From Rohdeia mirabilis (GTDB taxonomy: Bacteria; Planctomycetota; UBA1135; GCA-002686595), in assembly GCA_007750655.1 (NCBI GenBank), contig CP036290.1, positions 3,906,001-3,970,000 of the forward strand: a stretch of 64,000 nucleotides of DNA. Direction: 5' to 3'. A program made the translations under genes and the position numbers. Under the pieces are notes generated by a model. The model was not told the DNA's origin, searched no databases, and saw only the letters and a list, made by a program, of their open reading frames with translations. Below are positions 47,102 through 56,024 of the stretch, in pieces. Numbering within the stretch: the first letter of the stretch is position 1; every line of letters begins with the position of its first letter.

Positions 47102-49252
47102 CTACTGGAAGGTGATCTCGAGGCCCAGCGAGGTTCCGACGGTCGGCTGCGGAACGGCCGGGGCGATCGTGATCGCCTGCATGTAGAGCTTCTGGCCAGC
47201 GCCGAGGAAGCCCGGGATCACGCGGGTGAGGACATCTTCGCCGCTACCGTCGAGCGTTCCCGTGAGGGTCGTCGAAGCGGTGAACGGATCGATGTTGATG
47301 TTGCCGAAGCCCGGCGCGAAGAAGGAGGACGGAGCAGCCGCGTAGGCCAGGATGTAGCTGGCGTTCGGCGAACCGGTCAGACCCCACCAGGTGCGCTCGC
47401 CGGGGATGGCGAGAGCGAGCAGTTCGACGGTCGGCAGGACCGCGTTGGCATCGGCCGTACCCGTTCCGTAGAAGCTCTGGAACGTGGCGCCCGTGGTCGA
47501 GTTGTAGCTCTCGACGGCCGACGAACCGGCGTTGCCGTACTCGTCCTGCGAGTTCCACGTGAACTCGACGGTGCCGACCAGCTGCTTCGGAATCTCGGCG
47601 CGGAAGACCTGGCCACCGGACGAGCGCGCGTTGCGCGAGCCGATGTCGAATCCGTTGACGCCGAAGGCCACCGAGGTCGGGTTGTACCAGGTGATGTAGT
47701 ACGGCGCGTTGTCGTACACCTGGGCGCGGATCGCGATCGTTCCAGCGCTGGCGGTCTGGTTGCCCGGATCCTCGACGTTCGGGATGTAGGGTCCGTGGGT
47801 GTCGGGGATGTTGAGCGTGTTCTCGAAGAACTGGTTGCGCGAGCCGCTGTCGTTCGACTGGAAGATGTCGTAGTCACCGTCCTTGTCGACGTCGGCGATG
47901 TCCACGTCGAGCGCCACGAAGTTCGAGACGCTGCTCATCCCGCTCGTGCTGCTGCTGACGAAGTTCAGCGTGCCCGTGCCGGTGTTGGCGTAGAGCTTGC
48001 TGCGTCCGGAGAAGTTGCCGACGAACAGGTCGATGTCGCCATCGCCGTTGTAGTCGAAGAAGTCGCCCTCGTTGTCGTCGTCGCCCGAGCTGGAGAGCAC
48101 CTGGATGATCGAGTAGACACCGTTGCCGTTGTTGCGCAGGGTGAGGTCGTCGAAGTTGAATCCGCCGGCGTCCCAGTTGAGACCGTAGATGTCGAGGTCG
48201 CCGTCGAAGTCGAGGTCGGCCATCTCCTGCTCGTAGTGGCCGTCGCCCGTCGAGTAGCCGCTCGGGAAGGCCGAGCCGGTCACGTCGCGGAAGCCGAGCG
48301 TCGAGCCGCCGTTCTCTTCGAGACGGTTCTCGAACATGCGGGGCAGTTCCTGGCGGGCACCGTGGAGAATGTCCAGGTCGAAGTCGCCGTCGATGTCACC
48401 GATGTCGATGTCGAGGGCCGAGCTCGCGATGTCCGCGAAGTTGCCGTTCGAGTTCGTCGTGTCGGACTGCTGGGTTCCTTCGCACCACAGAGCGGGGTTG
48501 CCGTTCTGGATGTTGTTGCCGCTGAGCTGGAAGCCCGACGGGTTGAACTCCTCGAAGCGGCCGGTGCCGTCGTTCAGGAAGATGCGGGTCGGCACGTTGC
48601 CGGCGAACGCTCCGCCGTAGCTCGAGTGGACCAGGTCCAGGTCACCGTCGTTGTCCAGGTCACCGAAGTCGCAGTCGCAGCTCCAGTCGATGAACGTGCC
48701 GCCGATCAGAGCGGCGTTCGGGATCGACGAGTTGCCGGTGCCGAGGTTCAACCAGCGGGCAGCGGTGTCGTCCTGGTAGAAGCCGACGGTGCCGCCCTGG
48801 ATGAAGCCCTGGTTGACCCACCAGTGGTTGCCCTGGTTGGAGATCTGGGCCGTGTTCGAGATGTAGATGTCGAGGTCGCGGTCGTTGTCGATGTCGGCGA
48901 ACTCGATGTCGCGGCTGTCGTCCTGGACGGACGGGAAGCGCGAACTCGTCTGGTCGGAGAAGACTCCGATCGTTCCGCCCTGCAACCCTCCCAGGTTGAT
49001 CCAGATGCGGTTCTGGTCGTTTCCGAGGTCTCCGCCGTCTGCGAACACCGCGTCCCAGTCGCCGTCGAGGTCGACGTCACCGAAGTCGATGTTCTCCGAG
49101 TAGGAGTTGTTCGCCGGGTTGCCCGACGGAATGTCCGACTGGTTGTCGATGAAGTACTGAGCGTGCGCGGTCGACGCAAAAGCGCCCAGGGCGACGGCGG
49201 TCGCCCAGGCGCTGCGAAGAGCAGCGGCGCGTGTGATGGATCCAGTGTGCAT
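47102..49252 (-). CDS. Secreted FG-GAP / VCBS-repeat protein
   Basis: A 716-residue exported protein. The signal peptide (MHTGSITRAAALRSAWATAV, ending AFASTAHAQ) is followed by seven or more FG-GAP/VCBS-type calcium-binding loops of the DxDxDGxxD form: DVDLDGDWD, DIDNDRDLD, DLDNDGDLD, DIDGDFDLD, DLDFDGDLD, DYNGDGDID and DVDKDGDYD. The last 200 residues form a separate beta domain. Calcium-stabilised, probably cell-surface or extracellular; such repeats mediate adhesion or protein binding. ATG start at 49252. No neighbour with related function. Confidence 0.9.
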   Translation of the reverse strand: MHTGSITRAAALRSAWATAVALGAFASTAHAQYFIDNQSDIPSGNPANNSYSENIDFGDVDLDGDWDAVFADGGDLGNDQNRIWINLGGLQGGTIGVFSDQTSSRFPSVQDDSRDIEFADIDNDRDLDIYISNTAQISNQGNHWWVNQGFIQGGTVGFYQDDTAARWLNLGTGNSSIPNAALIGGTFIDWSCDCDFGDLDNDGDLDLVHSSYGGAFAGNVPTRIFLNDGTGRFEEFNPSGFQLSGNNIQNGNPALWCEGTQQSDTTNSNGNFADIASSALDIDIGDIDGDFDLDILHGARQELPRMFENRLEENGGSTLGFRDVTGSAFPSGYSTGDGHYEQEMADLDFDGDLDIYGLNWDAGGFNFDDLTLRNNGNGVYSIIQVLSSSGDDDNEGDFFDYNGDGDIDLFVGNFSGRSKLYANTGTGTLNFVSSSTSGMSSVSNFVALDVDIADVDKDGDYDIFQSNDSGSRNQFFENTLNIPDTHGPYIPNVEDPGNQTASAGTIAIRAQVYDNAPYYITWYNPTSVAFGVNGFDIGSRNARSSGGQVFRAEIPKQLVGTVEFTWNSQDEYGNAGSSAVESYNSTTGATFQSFYGTGTADANAVLPTVELLALAIPGERTWWGLTGSPNASYILAYAAAPSSFFAPGFGNINIDPFTASTTLTGTLDGSGEDVLTRVIPGFLGAGQKLYMQAITIAPAVPQPTVGTSLGLEITFQ

Positions 49253-49612
49253 GGGGATGGCCACGGCCACGAGAGGGCCGGAGGGTCGATGGGTTGTGGG
49301 AGGTGCCGTCAGAGGTCCTCCTCTAACTCTAGTCCGTCTTCGAGCTACAGGACGACCTGTTGACGGTTGAAGAAACCGACGGAGGGTGGGTGGCCCCGGT
49401 TCCGAAAAAAGCACGACACACGCGATGCACTGCGGGCGAGCCCCCGTCCCCCCCTGGGACGCACCCTGCGTCGACCTCGGCAAACCCCGCTGCGACGGGC
49501 GGTTGCGCCCCGCGCGCACCCGACGCCGTCGCCCTACCGCTCGCGCCGCCGGAGCCACCGTTCGCTCCAAGGGATCCGGTGCGCGCGGGTCCGCGCGCGC
49601 CCTCGAGATCCG
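49253..49612. other. Non-coding region upstream of the FG-GAP gene
   Basis: A 360-bp stretch between the FG-GAP start (49252, minus) and the GT9 stop (49613, minus). It contains unusually AT-rich patches for this genome near 49310-49380 (ctaactctag), a likely promoter area. No gene seen. Confidence 0.4.
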
Positions 49613-50704
49613 TCAGGACGCAGCGCCGTCGCCGCGGACGTGCCCGTGCTCGAGCCACTCCACCACGGGCGGACACAGCCGCTCGACGGTGAGCGTCGAC
49701 GTGTCTGCATCGGGCCGGTAGGAGCAGGCGTCGGGTGCCAGGCTCTCCACCTTCGATCCGGCGCCGTAGAGCTCGATCTCCGCGGCGGAAGTGGGCGCGA
49801 AGAAGCAGACGACGGGAATGCGGCGCGCGACTCCGACGTGCAGCGCGAGGCTGTCGCTGGACACGAGGACGTCGAGTCGGTCGACGAGTGCAGCGAACTC
49901 CTGCACGCCGCGGTCGGTCCCCCCATCCACCCAGCGCACGTCGTCGCCGAGTTCGGTGCCGAGCCGGCCGTTCCGCTCCGCCTCGGCCGAACCGCCCAGG
50001 AGGACGAAGCCCACCCGCCCGTCGTAGGCGTCGGCGATCGCGCGAGCGAGGTGTGCCGTGCGGTCGACGGGAAGGCGTTTCGACGCCCAACGCCCGCCCG
50101 CGCCGGTGTTGAGGCCGACCCACTTGCGGCCTTCGTCTCCGAGTCGCCGTTCGTCCCACCAAGTGGCCACGCGCGCGACGGCCGCGGCGTCGAGGACCAG
50201 GCGTGGACGGTCCGGCTCGATCCCCAACATCGCGGCCAGGATCGCACCGTGGCTGCGTCGGTTGGCGCGCTTCAACTCGTCGGCGCGCTCGATCCCGTGG
50301 ACCGAGAGCAGGCCCATGTCGAACCAGAGCGACGTGTCGGGCGTGTAGCGCAGGACACCTTCGTCGTCCTCGTAGGCTCCGCTGAGAACGGGATCGGGAA
50401 GGCGCTCTCGGCACAGGGCGCGCGCCAGTCGACAGACCGAGCGTTCGTCGTCGAACGAGAGGATCCGAGCGAAGGACTCGTCGCGCAGCTGCTCGAGCGC
50501 GCGCGCGGCGAAGTCGTCGCGGGCGGGATCGGCGGCGACGACGCGGTGGATCGACGGGTGGGTGCGCACCAGGTCCACCGCCTCGGGAGCCGTGACCCAG
50601 ACGATCTTCGCCTCGGGCAGGGAACGCGCGAGCCCGGGAAGGATCGACGTGGTTCGCAGCACGTCGCCGAGCGCGCCGGTCTTGAGGACGACGACGGAGG
50701 GCAT
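49613..50704 (-). CDS. Glycosyltransferase family 9 (heptosyltransferase-like)
   Basis: A 363-residue GT9. The N-terminal motif VVVLKTGALGDVLRTTSILP is the GT9 signature, the nucleotide-sugar domain has GLNTGAGGRWASKRLPVDRT and VGFVLLGGSAEAERN, then SSDSLALHVGVARRIPVVCFF. Unlike the two GT9s at 24956-27079 it lacks the cysteine-rich tail. It probably acts in LPS core or another glycan; donor unknown. ATG start at 50704, divergent from the GT2-like gene at 50917. Confidence 0.88.
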   Translation of the reverse strand: MPSVVVLKTGALGDVLRTTSILPGLARSLPEAKIVWVTAPEAVDLVRTHPSIHRVVAADPARDDFAARALEQLRDESFARILSFDDERSVCRLARALCRERLPDPVLSGAYEDDEGVLRYTPDTSLWFDMGLLSVHGIERADELKRANRRSHGAILAAMLGIEPDRPRLVLDAAAVARVATWWDERRLGDEGRKWVGLNTGAGGRWASKRLPVDRTAHLARAIADAYDGRVGFVLLGGSAEAERNGRLGTELGDDVRWVDGGTDRGVQEFAALVDRLDVLVSSDSLALHVGVARRIPVVCFFAPTSAAEIELYGAGSKVESLAPDACSYRPDADTSTLTVERLCPPVVEWLEHGHVRGDGAAS

Positions 50705-50916
50705 CTGGGGGGAGGAGAATCGGTGGGCCGAACGCTGCAACGTGCCATGCTCGGCGCGACCGGCGTTCGCCCAAGGATGCTTCGTCGACCGCGGACCCGG
50801 TCGGACCGAACCTCAGATTTGTGGCGTCCGGCCCGGGACGCGCGAACGAGCCTGCCGCGCCCCACCGTTCGCGCTCGACGCTCACCGCCCACCCACCGCC
50901 CGCGACTCCACTGCCC

Positions 50917-51657
50917 GTGCTGTCTCCCTCGCACTGCTTGACGGTCCTCGTGGCCCCCGACCTCACGAACCCTGCGGCGGACGCGGACCTGGCGGCGCGT
51001 CTGCACCAGATCCTGGGGGCGTTCGACGGGATGGAGGTGTTGGTCGTGGCTCCGTGCCCGCTCCCGGCGAGCCCGACGGCGGCCCTCGCGGAGGTGGCGC
51101 GGGGCCCGCGGGTGCGATTCGCGACGCCCACCGGACCCTGGAGCGGAGCGGCGGCCCACCGAACGGGGCTGCGCATCGCGGTCGAGTCGGGCTTCCGGTC
51201 GGTGGCGACGCTCGAGGCGGACCACCCGACGCGCTTCTTGCGCGACCTCGTGGACGGCACGCTGGACCACGACCTCGTGATCGGATCGCGCTTCGTCCCG
51301 GGCGGCGCGAGCACGGTCGGCTCGCCCGTCCACCGCTGGCTCGCGCGGGCGGGGAACGCGATCGCGCGGGTCCTCCTGCGGCTGCCGACCCACGACTGGA
51401 CCTCCGGCATGCGCTGCTATCGCTGTGATCTCGTCGCCGCGCTCGAACCGCTCGACGACGGCGCGACGCAGGGCGTCCAGCTGGTGGAGACCTGCTGGCG
51501 CGCGCAGCGGCTCGGCTACCGCGTGGGCGAGACACCGGTCCTGCACGGAGGTCGCCGCACGCCTGCGTTCGACGGACGGGACGCGCGCCTGACGGTCGGC
51601 CGCGTCCTGCGTGCCGCCGTGCGCCGCGTCGCGCGCCCGGCACCGATCGAACGCTGA
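50917..51657 (+). CDS. DPM1-like GT2 glycosyltransferase, divergent
   Basis: A 246-residue soluble GT-A protein. The C-terminal half matches polyprenyl-phosphate mannosyltransferases: HRTGLRIAVESGFRSVATLEA, HDLVIGSRFVPGG, RAGNAIARVLLRLPTHDWTS and GMRCYRCDLVA. The N-terminal signature (normally VPTYNE...VDDGSTD) is replaced by VLVAPDLTNPAADAD and VVAPCPLPASPTAA, so nucleotide binding may differ or be lost. A GTG at 50917 (MLSPSHCLTVLVAP) is a good start; an in-frame GTG at 50821 gives a Pro-rich extension and seems less likely. Confidence 0.75.
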   Translation: MLSPSHCLTVLVAPDLTNPAADADLAARLHQILGAFDGMEVLVVAPCPLPASPTAALAEVARGPRVRFATPTGPWSGAAAHRTGLRIAVESGFRSVATLEADHPTRFLRDLVDGTLDHDLVIGSRFVPGGASTVGSPVHRWLARAGNAIARVLLRLPTHDWTSGMRCYRCDLVAALEPLDDGATQGVQLVETCWRAQRLGYRVGETPVLHGGRRTPAFDGRDARLTVGRVLRAAVRRVARPAPIER

Positions 51658-51759
51658 CGTCGGGCGGGCTGTGCACGCATCGCGCTGCGCGCCGTCGTTC
51701 ACCGCGGCGGGGTTCGCGGACCGGAACCGAGTTCGCGCGGACCCCGGAGCCCGCACGAC

Positions 51760-53937
51760 TCACCCGCCGGCGAGCGCACTCAACAGATCCACCGTGCGAC
51801 CGGGTTCGATCGGATCGCCGGGCTCGAGCCGCCGACCGCCCGACCAGGCCGAAGGACCGCTGTCGCCGATCAACGCGGCGCGTGCGCCCGGCCGCGCACG
51901 AGCGCAGCGTTCGAGCAGTTCCGCCAGCGTGGTCGGTGCGTCGAGCTCGATCCGGAGCGCGCCACCGAACGCCTGGGCCAGCGGCCCGTAGGCGCGCACG
52001 ACAACGCTGTTCGGCGAAACGTTCGTCTCGGTCGACCGGTGTCGTCGCTCCGTCGCGGCGCGACGCGGAGCCGGTGGCGCGGTGCCCGACACGAGCGCAC
52101 CCGCATCGACGGGCACACCGAGTGCGCGCGTCCCGATCCGATCGAGCGTCGCCGGAAGAGGAAAGCCGCGCACGTCCACGCCGCGGGCGGCTCGGTACTC
52201 GTCGACGATGGAGTCCGCGAGCGCCGCGCGCGCCCAGGCGGGGATCGTGATCGGACGATCGAGCAGCGCCGACACCTGAGCGCGCGCGAGCACCACGCTC
52301 GCTCCCGCGGCGAGGAGATCGATCCCGTCGCGGCCGGGTTCGAGCCGCGCCGCGAGTTCGTCGAGGTCGCAGAGACCGTCGGCGAGCAGACCCGTGGCCG
52401 AGAAGACGCAGAAGCCGCACGCGTCGAGGCCCGCGACCAGGTTCTCGTGCCACCAGGCCAGCAGTCCCTTCGCCGCCGTCCGATCGGGCCGTTCCGCGTC
52501 CGCGGGCAACACGCCGAGCGACGGTTCGAGCAGGCGTTCGAGTCGCGCGCGTGCGATGTCGGTCCCGAACGGGTACGAGCGCATCGGATCGGTTCCGGCA
52601 CCCGCGCCGACGGCGAGAGCGAGAGCCGCCAGATCGTGGCGCGGTGCACCTGGATCGGTCGTGCGCGCGTCGTTCGGCGCCTCCGACGCGAGCGCTTCGG
52701 CCCCGTCGCGCGCACGGGCGAGTGCGGGATCGCCGACGATGCGATCGATGGCGCGTTGGAGCGCGCGCCGATCGCCGCGCAGCGCGGGTCCGCTCTCGCT
52801 GCCCGCGTCGGCCCGGTCGCACAGGAGCGCGAGCACGCCGCCCGTCTCCTTCGCGTCGAGACCCACTGCGTCGCAGCGCGCGAGCAGCGCGAGCACGTCG
52901 TCCGGGTCGCGCAGTCCGAGCGGTTCACCGAGACTGCGCGCCGCTCCGAAGTGACCGCGCACACCCGCGCCGCCGCCGACGATCGCGTCGAACACGAAAC
53001 CGCACGGCGTCGGACATCCGCGGCATCCGACGCGTCCCCCGCGACGGGCCTTCCACGCGTCGCCGTACGCCGCGGCGCGTGCGACGGCGTCCTCACCGCG
53101 ACCGTCCTCGCCGGGTTCGCGTTCCGTTCCGTCACCCCCGAACCCACCGCGCACCGCCGCGCCGAGGGCCTGTTCGAATCCACCACCGCTCGCGCGGTGC
53201 ACCAGTCGTGGTGAGCGCGCCAGCAAGCGCTCGAGCTCGACGTCCCGTTCGCCCGCGGGGGCCTCCGCCGTGACGTGCACGCCGACCAGTCCGCTCGCTC
53301 CGAGGGTGGCGCCGAGTCCGCCGCGCCCGACGAAGCTCGGTGGGTCGCCGGACGCCAAGGTCGCGAACGCGATGCCCCGATCGCCGGCCGGGCCGCACAC
53401 GAGCGTCGCACCGGGGCCGAGCTCGCGACGAATGCGCTCGAGTCGCTCGTTCACCGAACCGCGCACGAGCGCCGTGCCGAGACGTCGCACTTCCACCTGA
53501 CCGCGACCGTCGACCACCAGCACCGCTCCCGGACACGTCGCGCGATCGAGCTCGCCGACGATCACCAGCCCGTCGAGCACCGCAGCCAGCCGCGGCCCCA
53601 ACTCGCCCCCCACCTGTCCCTCGCCGTAGCGACCGGTGAGCGGTGCGAAGCCACCGACGACCGCGCGCGCCGCCGTCGGCACGCCCCGCCGCACCGCCGC
53701 ACCGACGCAGATCGCCAGTGGCCGCGCGGCGCGATCGCGCTCGAGTTCGGCGCCGACCAGGGCGACGGCGAGTCCACTGCCGCCGAGCGGCGCCACCCGC
53801 GACCACGGGGCGCGCTCGAGCGGGACGCGGGTGAGAGAACGGATCGGATCGCCGGCCGCCGATCCCAGCTCGACGCGCAGGACGCGCTGGGTGATCGCGG
53901 CGCTCGCGGCGCCCGGCTCTGGGTGGCGGTCGACCAT
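51760..53937 (-). CDS. Aldehyde ferredoxin oxidoreductase fused to a MoaD/ThiS-like domain
   Basis: A 725-residue protein. Residues 10-220 look like the AOR N-terminal domain (APLTGRYGEGQVGGELGPR, then GRGGLGATLGASGLVGV); residues 230-640 are the AOR alpha-helical part. The [4Fe-4S] ligands are Cys305, Cys308 and Cys312 (CRGCPTPC) with Cys507 or Cys510 (LDACGFC) as the fourth. AOR enzymes use a tungsten or molybdenum pterin. Residues 645-725 (VVVRAYGPLAQAFGGALRIE to LLSALAGG) look like a ubiquitin-fold MoaD/ThiS sulfur carrier ending in Gly-Gly. Free MoaD-type genes often neighbour AOR genes; fusion is unusual. ATG start at 53937. Confidence 0.85.
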   Translation of the reverse strand: MVDRHPEPGAASAAITQRVLRVELGSAAGDPIRSLTRVPLERAPWSRVAPLGGSGLAVALVGAELERDRAARPLAICVGAAVRRGVPTAARAVVGGFAPLTGRYGEGQVGGELGPRLAAVLDGLVIVGELDRATCPGAVLVVDGRGQVEVRRLGTALVRGSVNERLERIRRELGPGATLVCGPAGDRGIAFATLASGDPPSFVGRGGLGATLGASGLVGVHVTAEAPAGERDVELERLLARSPRLVHRASGGGFEQALGAAVRGGFGGDGTEREPGEDGRGEDAVARAAAYGDAWKARRGGRVGCRGCPTPCGFVFDAIVGGGAGVRGHFGAARSLGEPLGLRDPDDVLALLARCDAVGLDAKETGGVLALLCDRADAGSESGPALRGDRRALQRAIDRIVGDPALARARDGAEALASEAPNDARTTDPGAPRHDLAALALAVGAGAGTDPMRSYPFGTDIARARLERLLEPSLGVLPADAERPDRTAAKGLLAWWHENLVAGLDACGFCVFSATGLLADGLCDLDELAARLEPGRDGIDLLAAGASVVLARAQVSALLDRPITIPAWARAALADSIVDEYRAARGVDVRGFPLPATLDRIGTRALGVPVDAGALVSGTAPPAPRRAATERRHRSTETNVSPNSVVVRAYGPLAQAFGGALRIELDAPTTLAELLERCARARPGARAALIGDSGPSAWSGGRRLEPGDPIEPGRTVDLLSALAGG

Positions 53938-54222
53938 CGGAGCAGGAGAGCCTACGTCCCACGGGCGCCGGCCACCCGCGGGGACCGCGCCCCGTCGGCC
54001 GCGCCCCGTCCGCCCTGCCGCGTCCGGAGCTCGCGGCGAGGTCGCGCCGGCGGTGCGAACGCAATCCGCGCCGACGGATGCCCAACGACCGGCTTCGATC
54101 GATCCGCTCGTCGCGCCAGCCCCCTCACCGTGCCCCATCACCGTGCCCCCTCACCGTGGCGTGGCGCCGCCCGCTCGCCTTCGGTCCCTTCTCGGTGGTC
54201 GCGCACTGGACCCCACCGGCCC

Positions 54223-55314
54223 ATGTCCGACAATGCCCGCCGTGCGCGGACCGAGCCGTCCGCTCGCACCCCCATGAATCCGGAACCCGGCACGTACACC
54301 CTCGGACACCTGTTCGGGATCCCCATCCGCGCGAGTGGGTCGTTCCTGTACGTGGCTTCACTGCTCGCCCTCTTTGCCATCGTGGGGTCGGCGGGCCAGG
54401 GATTCGAGCAGGCCGCACTTCTGGCGCTGCTGCTGGTCTCGCTCGTCCTGCACGAACTGGGTCACGCCCTCGTCGCCCGACGCTTCGGCGTGCGCGTGCT
54501 CGACATCAAGCTCTGGCACCTGGGCGGCATGGCGCGCATGAGCGAGATCCCCGAGACACCGCGCGTGGAGGCGACGATCGCAGCGGCGGGCCCGGCCGTG
54601 AACATCGGCCTGGCCCTCGCCGCGACGCCGCTCCTGTTGACCGGCCCTGCACTGGGTGCGACGGGACTCGGGATCGTCACGAGCTTCATCGGGATGAACC
54701 TCCTGCTCGGCGTCCTGAACCTCCTGCCCGCCTTCCCGATGGACGGTGGGCGCGTGCTGCGAGCGCTGTTGGCGTCGCGTCGTTCGTACCTCGAGGCGAC
54801 GGAGATCGCGACGCGCGTCGGGCGCTGGCTCGCGCTCGCCATGGTGATCGTGCTGACCGTCCGCTTCGGCTTCCTGGGCTTCGTGCTGTCGATCCTCGTC
54901 GCCGGATTCGTGTGGGTCGTCGGAACGAAGGAACTCCTGTCCGTGCGCGTGCGCCACACCGGCAGCCCGTTCGGCGCCCAGGGCTTCGCGCGGGCCTTCG
55001 GCGGCGGGAACCCGTTCCAGGCCGCTGGTTCGTCGGGTGGGCCGTTCGGCGGATTCGGTCCCATCGGCGGCGGCGACGGAGCGGCGGCCGGCCCACGCGA
55101 AGCCGCCGCCACGGGCACCGCCGCCCACCCCGGTGCGAACGACGACCTGGATGCCGCCGCCCACGCCCGGCACCCGCGCGGCGCCCGCCGCCCCGCGGTC
55201 GACGCGGACGCCGGACGCGAGCCGGGCGAGTCGAGCCCCTCGCGCGGGTTCAGCGACGAGGACGTGCGGCGCCTCGAGTCGTTCCGCGGTCCGCTCAACC
55301 GCCGGGCCGACTGA
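54223..55314 (+). CDS. Site-2-protease-type zinc metalloprotease (M50 family)
   Basis: Intramembrane protease of 363 residues (346 if the ATG at 54274, MNPEPGTY, is used). The zinc motif is HELGHALVARRFG in a membrane segment; the second conserved motif is NLLPAFPMDGGRVLRALLA, with AATIAAAGPAVNIGLALAAT between. About six membrane helices. After residue 220 a Gly/Pro/Phe-rich and acidic tail of 100 residues has no known domain. It resembles bacterial SpoIVFB-like or RseP-like relatives with no PDZ domain. Substrate unknown. Confidence 0.9.
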   Translation: MSDNARRARTEPSARTPMNPEPGTYTLGHLFGIPIRASGSFLYVASLLALFAIVGSAGQGFEQAALLALLLVSLVLHELGHALVARRFGVRVLDIKLWHLGGMARMSEIPETPRVEATIAAAGPAVNIGLALAATPLLLTGPALGATGLGIVTSFIGMNLLLGVLNLLPAFPMDGGRVLRALLASRRSYLEATEIATRVGRWLALAMVIVLTVRFGFLGFVLSILVAGFVWVVGTKELLSVRVRHTGSPFGAQGFARAFGGGNPFQAAGSSGGPFGGFGPIGGGDGAAAGPREAAATGTAAHPGANDDLDAAAHARHPRGARRPAVDADAGREPGESSPSRGFSDEDVRRLESFRGPLNRRAD

Positions 55315-55419
55315 GCCCCGGCGCGGTGCCGATCCAGCGCACGGTCGTTCAGCTCGCGGTCACCCAGCGCAACGTCACTCGGCGCACCGTCACCCAGCCC
55401 ACCGAAACCCCGCGCGGGC

Positions 55420-55998
55420 TCAGCGTGTCTCGGTCCCGTCCAGGTCCATCGCGCTGAAGCGGAAGGCCTGCTTCTCGGTCCGACCGTCGGCCTCGCGGCT
55501 GACGATCCAGGCTTCGAGGCGATCGGCGCCGGTGCGGCGGTAGGCGATCGTGTGCGGCCGTTCGTGGGCGGGGTTCTCGAAGCGCACCCAGCCGTCGCCC
55601 CAGGCGGTCAGCGGGAACGGGTCCGAGCGGTACTCGCGCTCGAGTTCGTCGAACAGCACCGGTGTGAGCACCCACCCCTCCAAGGTCAGCTCCAGTTCCA
55701 TGCGCTCGGTGCGGTGCGAGAGACCGCGCGTCGCCTGCCAGGCCGAGCCTTCGAAACCGCGCTCGGTCCGCCGCCAGACCTCCCAGTAGCGCACGGCCCC
55801 TTCGCGCTCCTGCTCCCAGGCGCCCTCGAGGAACGCGAGTTCGGGGGCGGTGGGCTGTCCGGTGCGCGCCGGTGCGCTGCGCGGTCCGCCCGTCGCGCCG
55901 CTCGCGTCGCTCGACGCTGCCAGACCTCGGGGCGGTGTCGCGCACCCGGCGAGCAACCCGGCGGCGACGAGGAGTGCGAGACGTGCGGCGGTCCACAT
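55420..55998 (-). CDS. Small lipoprotein, possible DUF6265-like domain
   Basis: A 192-residue lipoprotein. The signal peptide MWTAARLALLVAAGLLAGC ends in the lipobox LAGC. After a Ser/Ala/Pro-rich linker, the folded part starts PELAFLEGAWEQEREG and has VRYWEVWRRTERGFEGSA, like the DUF6265 pattern 'FLxGxW...E.W.....mxGxx', and ends KQAFRFSAMDLDG. Function unknown. ATG at 55998 chosen; an upstream ATG at 56007 is in frame. Confidence 0.75.
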   Translation of the reverse strand: MWTAARLALLVAAGLLAGCATPPRGLAASSDASGATGGPRSAPARTGQPTAPELAFLEGAWEQEREGAVRYWEVWRRTERGFEGSAWQATRGLSHRTERMELELTLEGWVLTPVLFDELEREYRSDPFPLTAWGDGWVRFENPAHERPHTIAYRRTGADRLEAWIVSREADGRTEKQAFRFSAMDLDGTETR

Positions 55999-56024
55999 GG
56001 GCCGCATGCTACCCGAGCGCAGCC

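Noticed and set aside
46364..49363. 999-residue plus-strand frame opposite the radical SAM and FG-GAP genes
   Set aside because: It spans two unrelated real genes and their spacer, and mirrors the DxDxDG repeats as Val/Asp-rich sequence.
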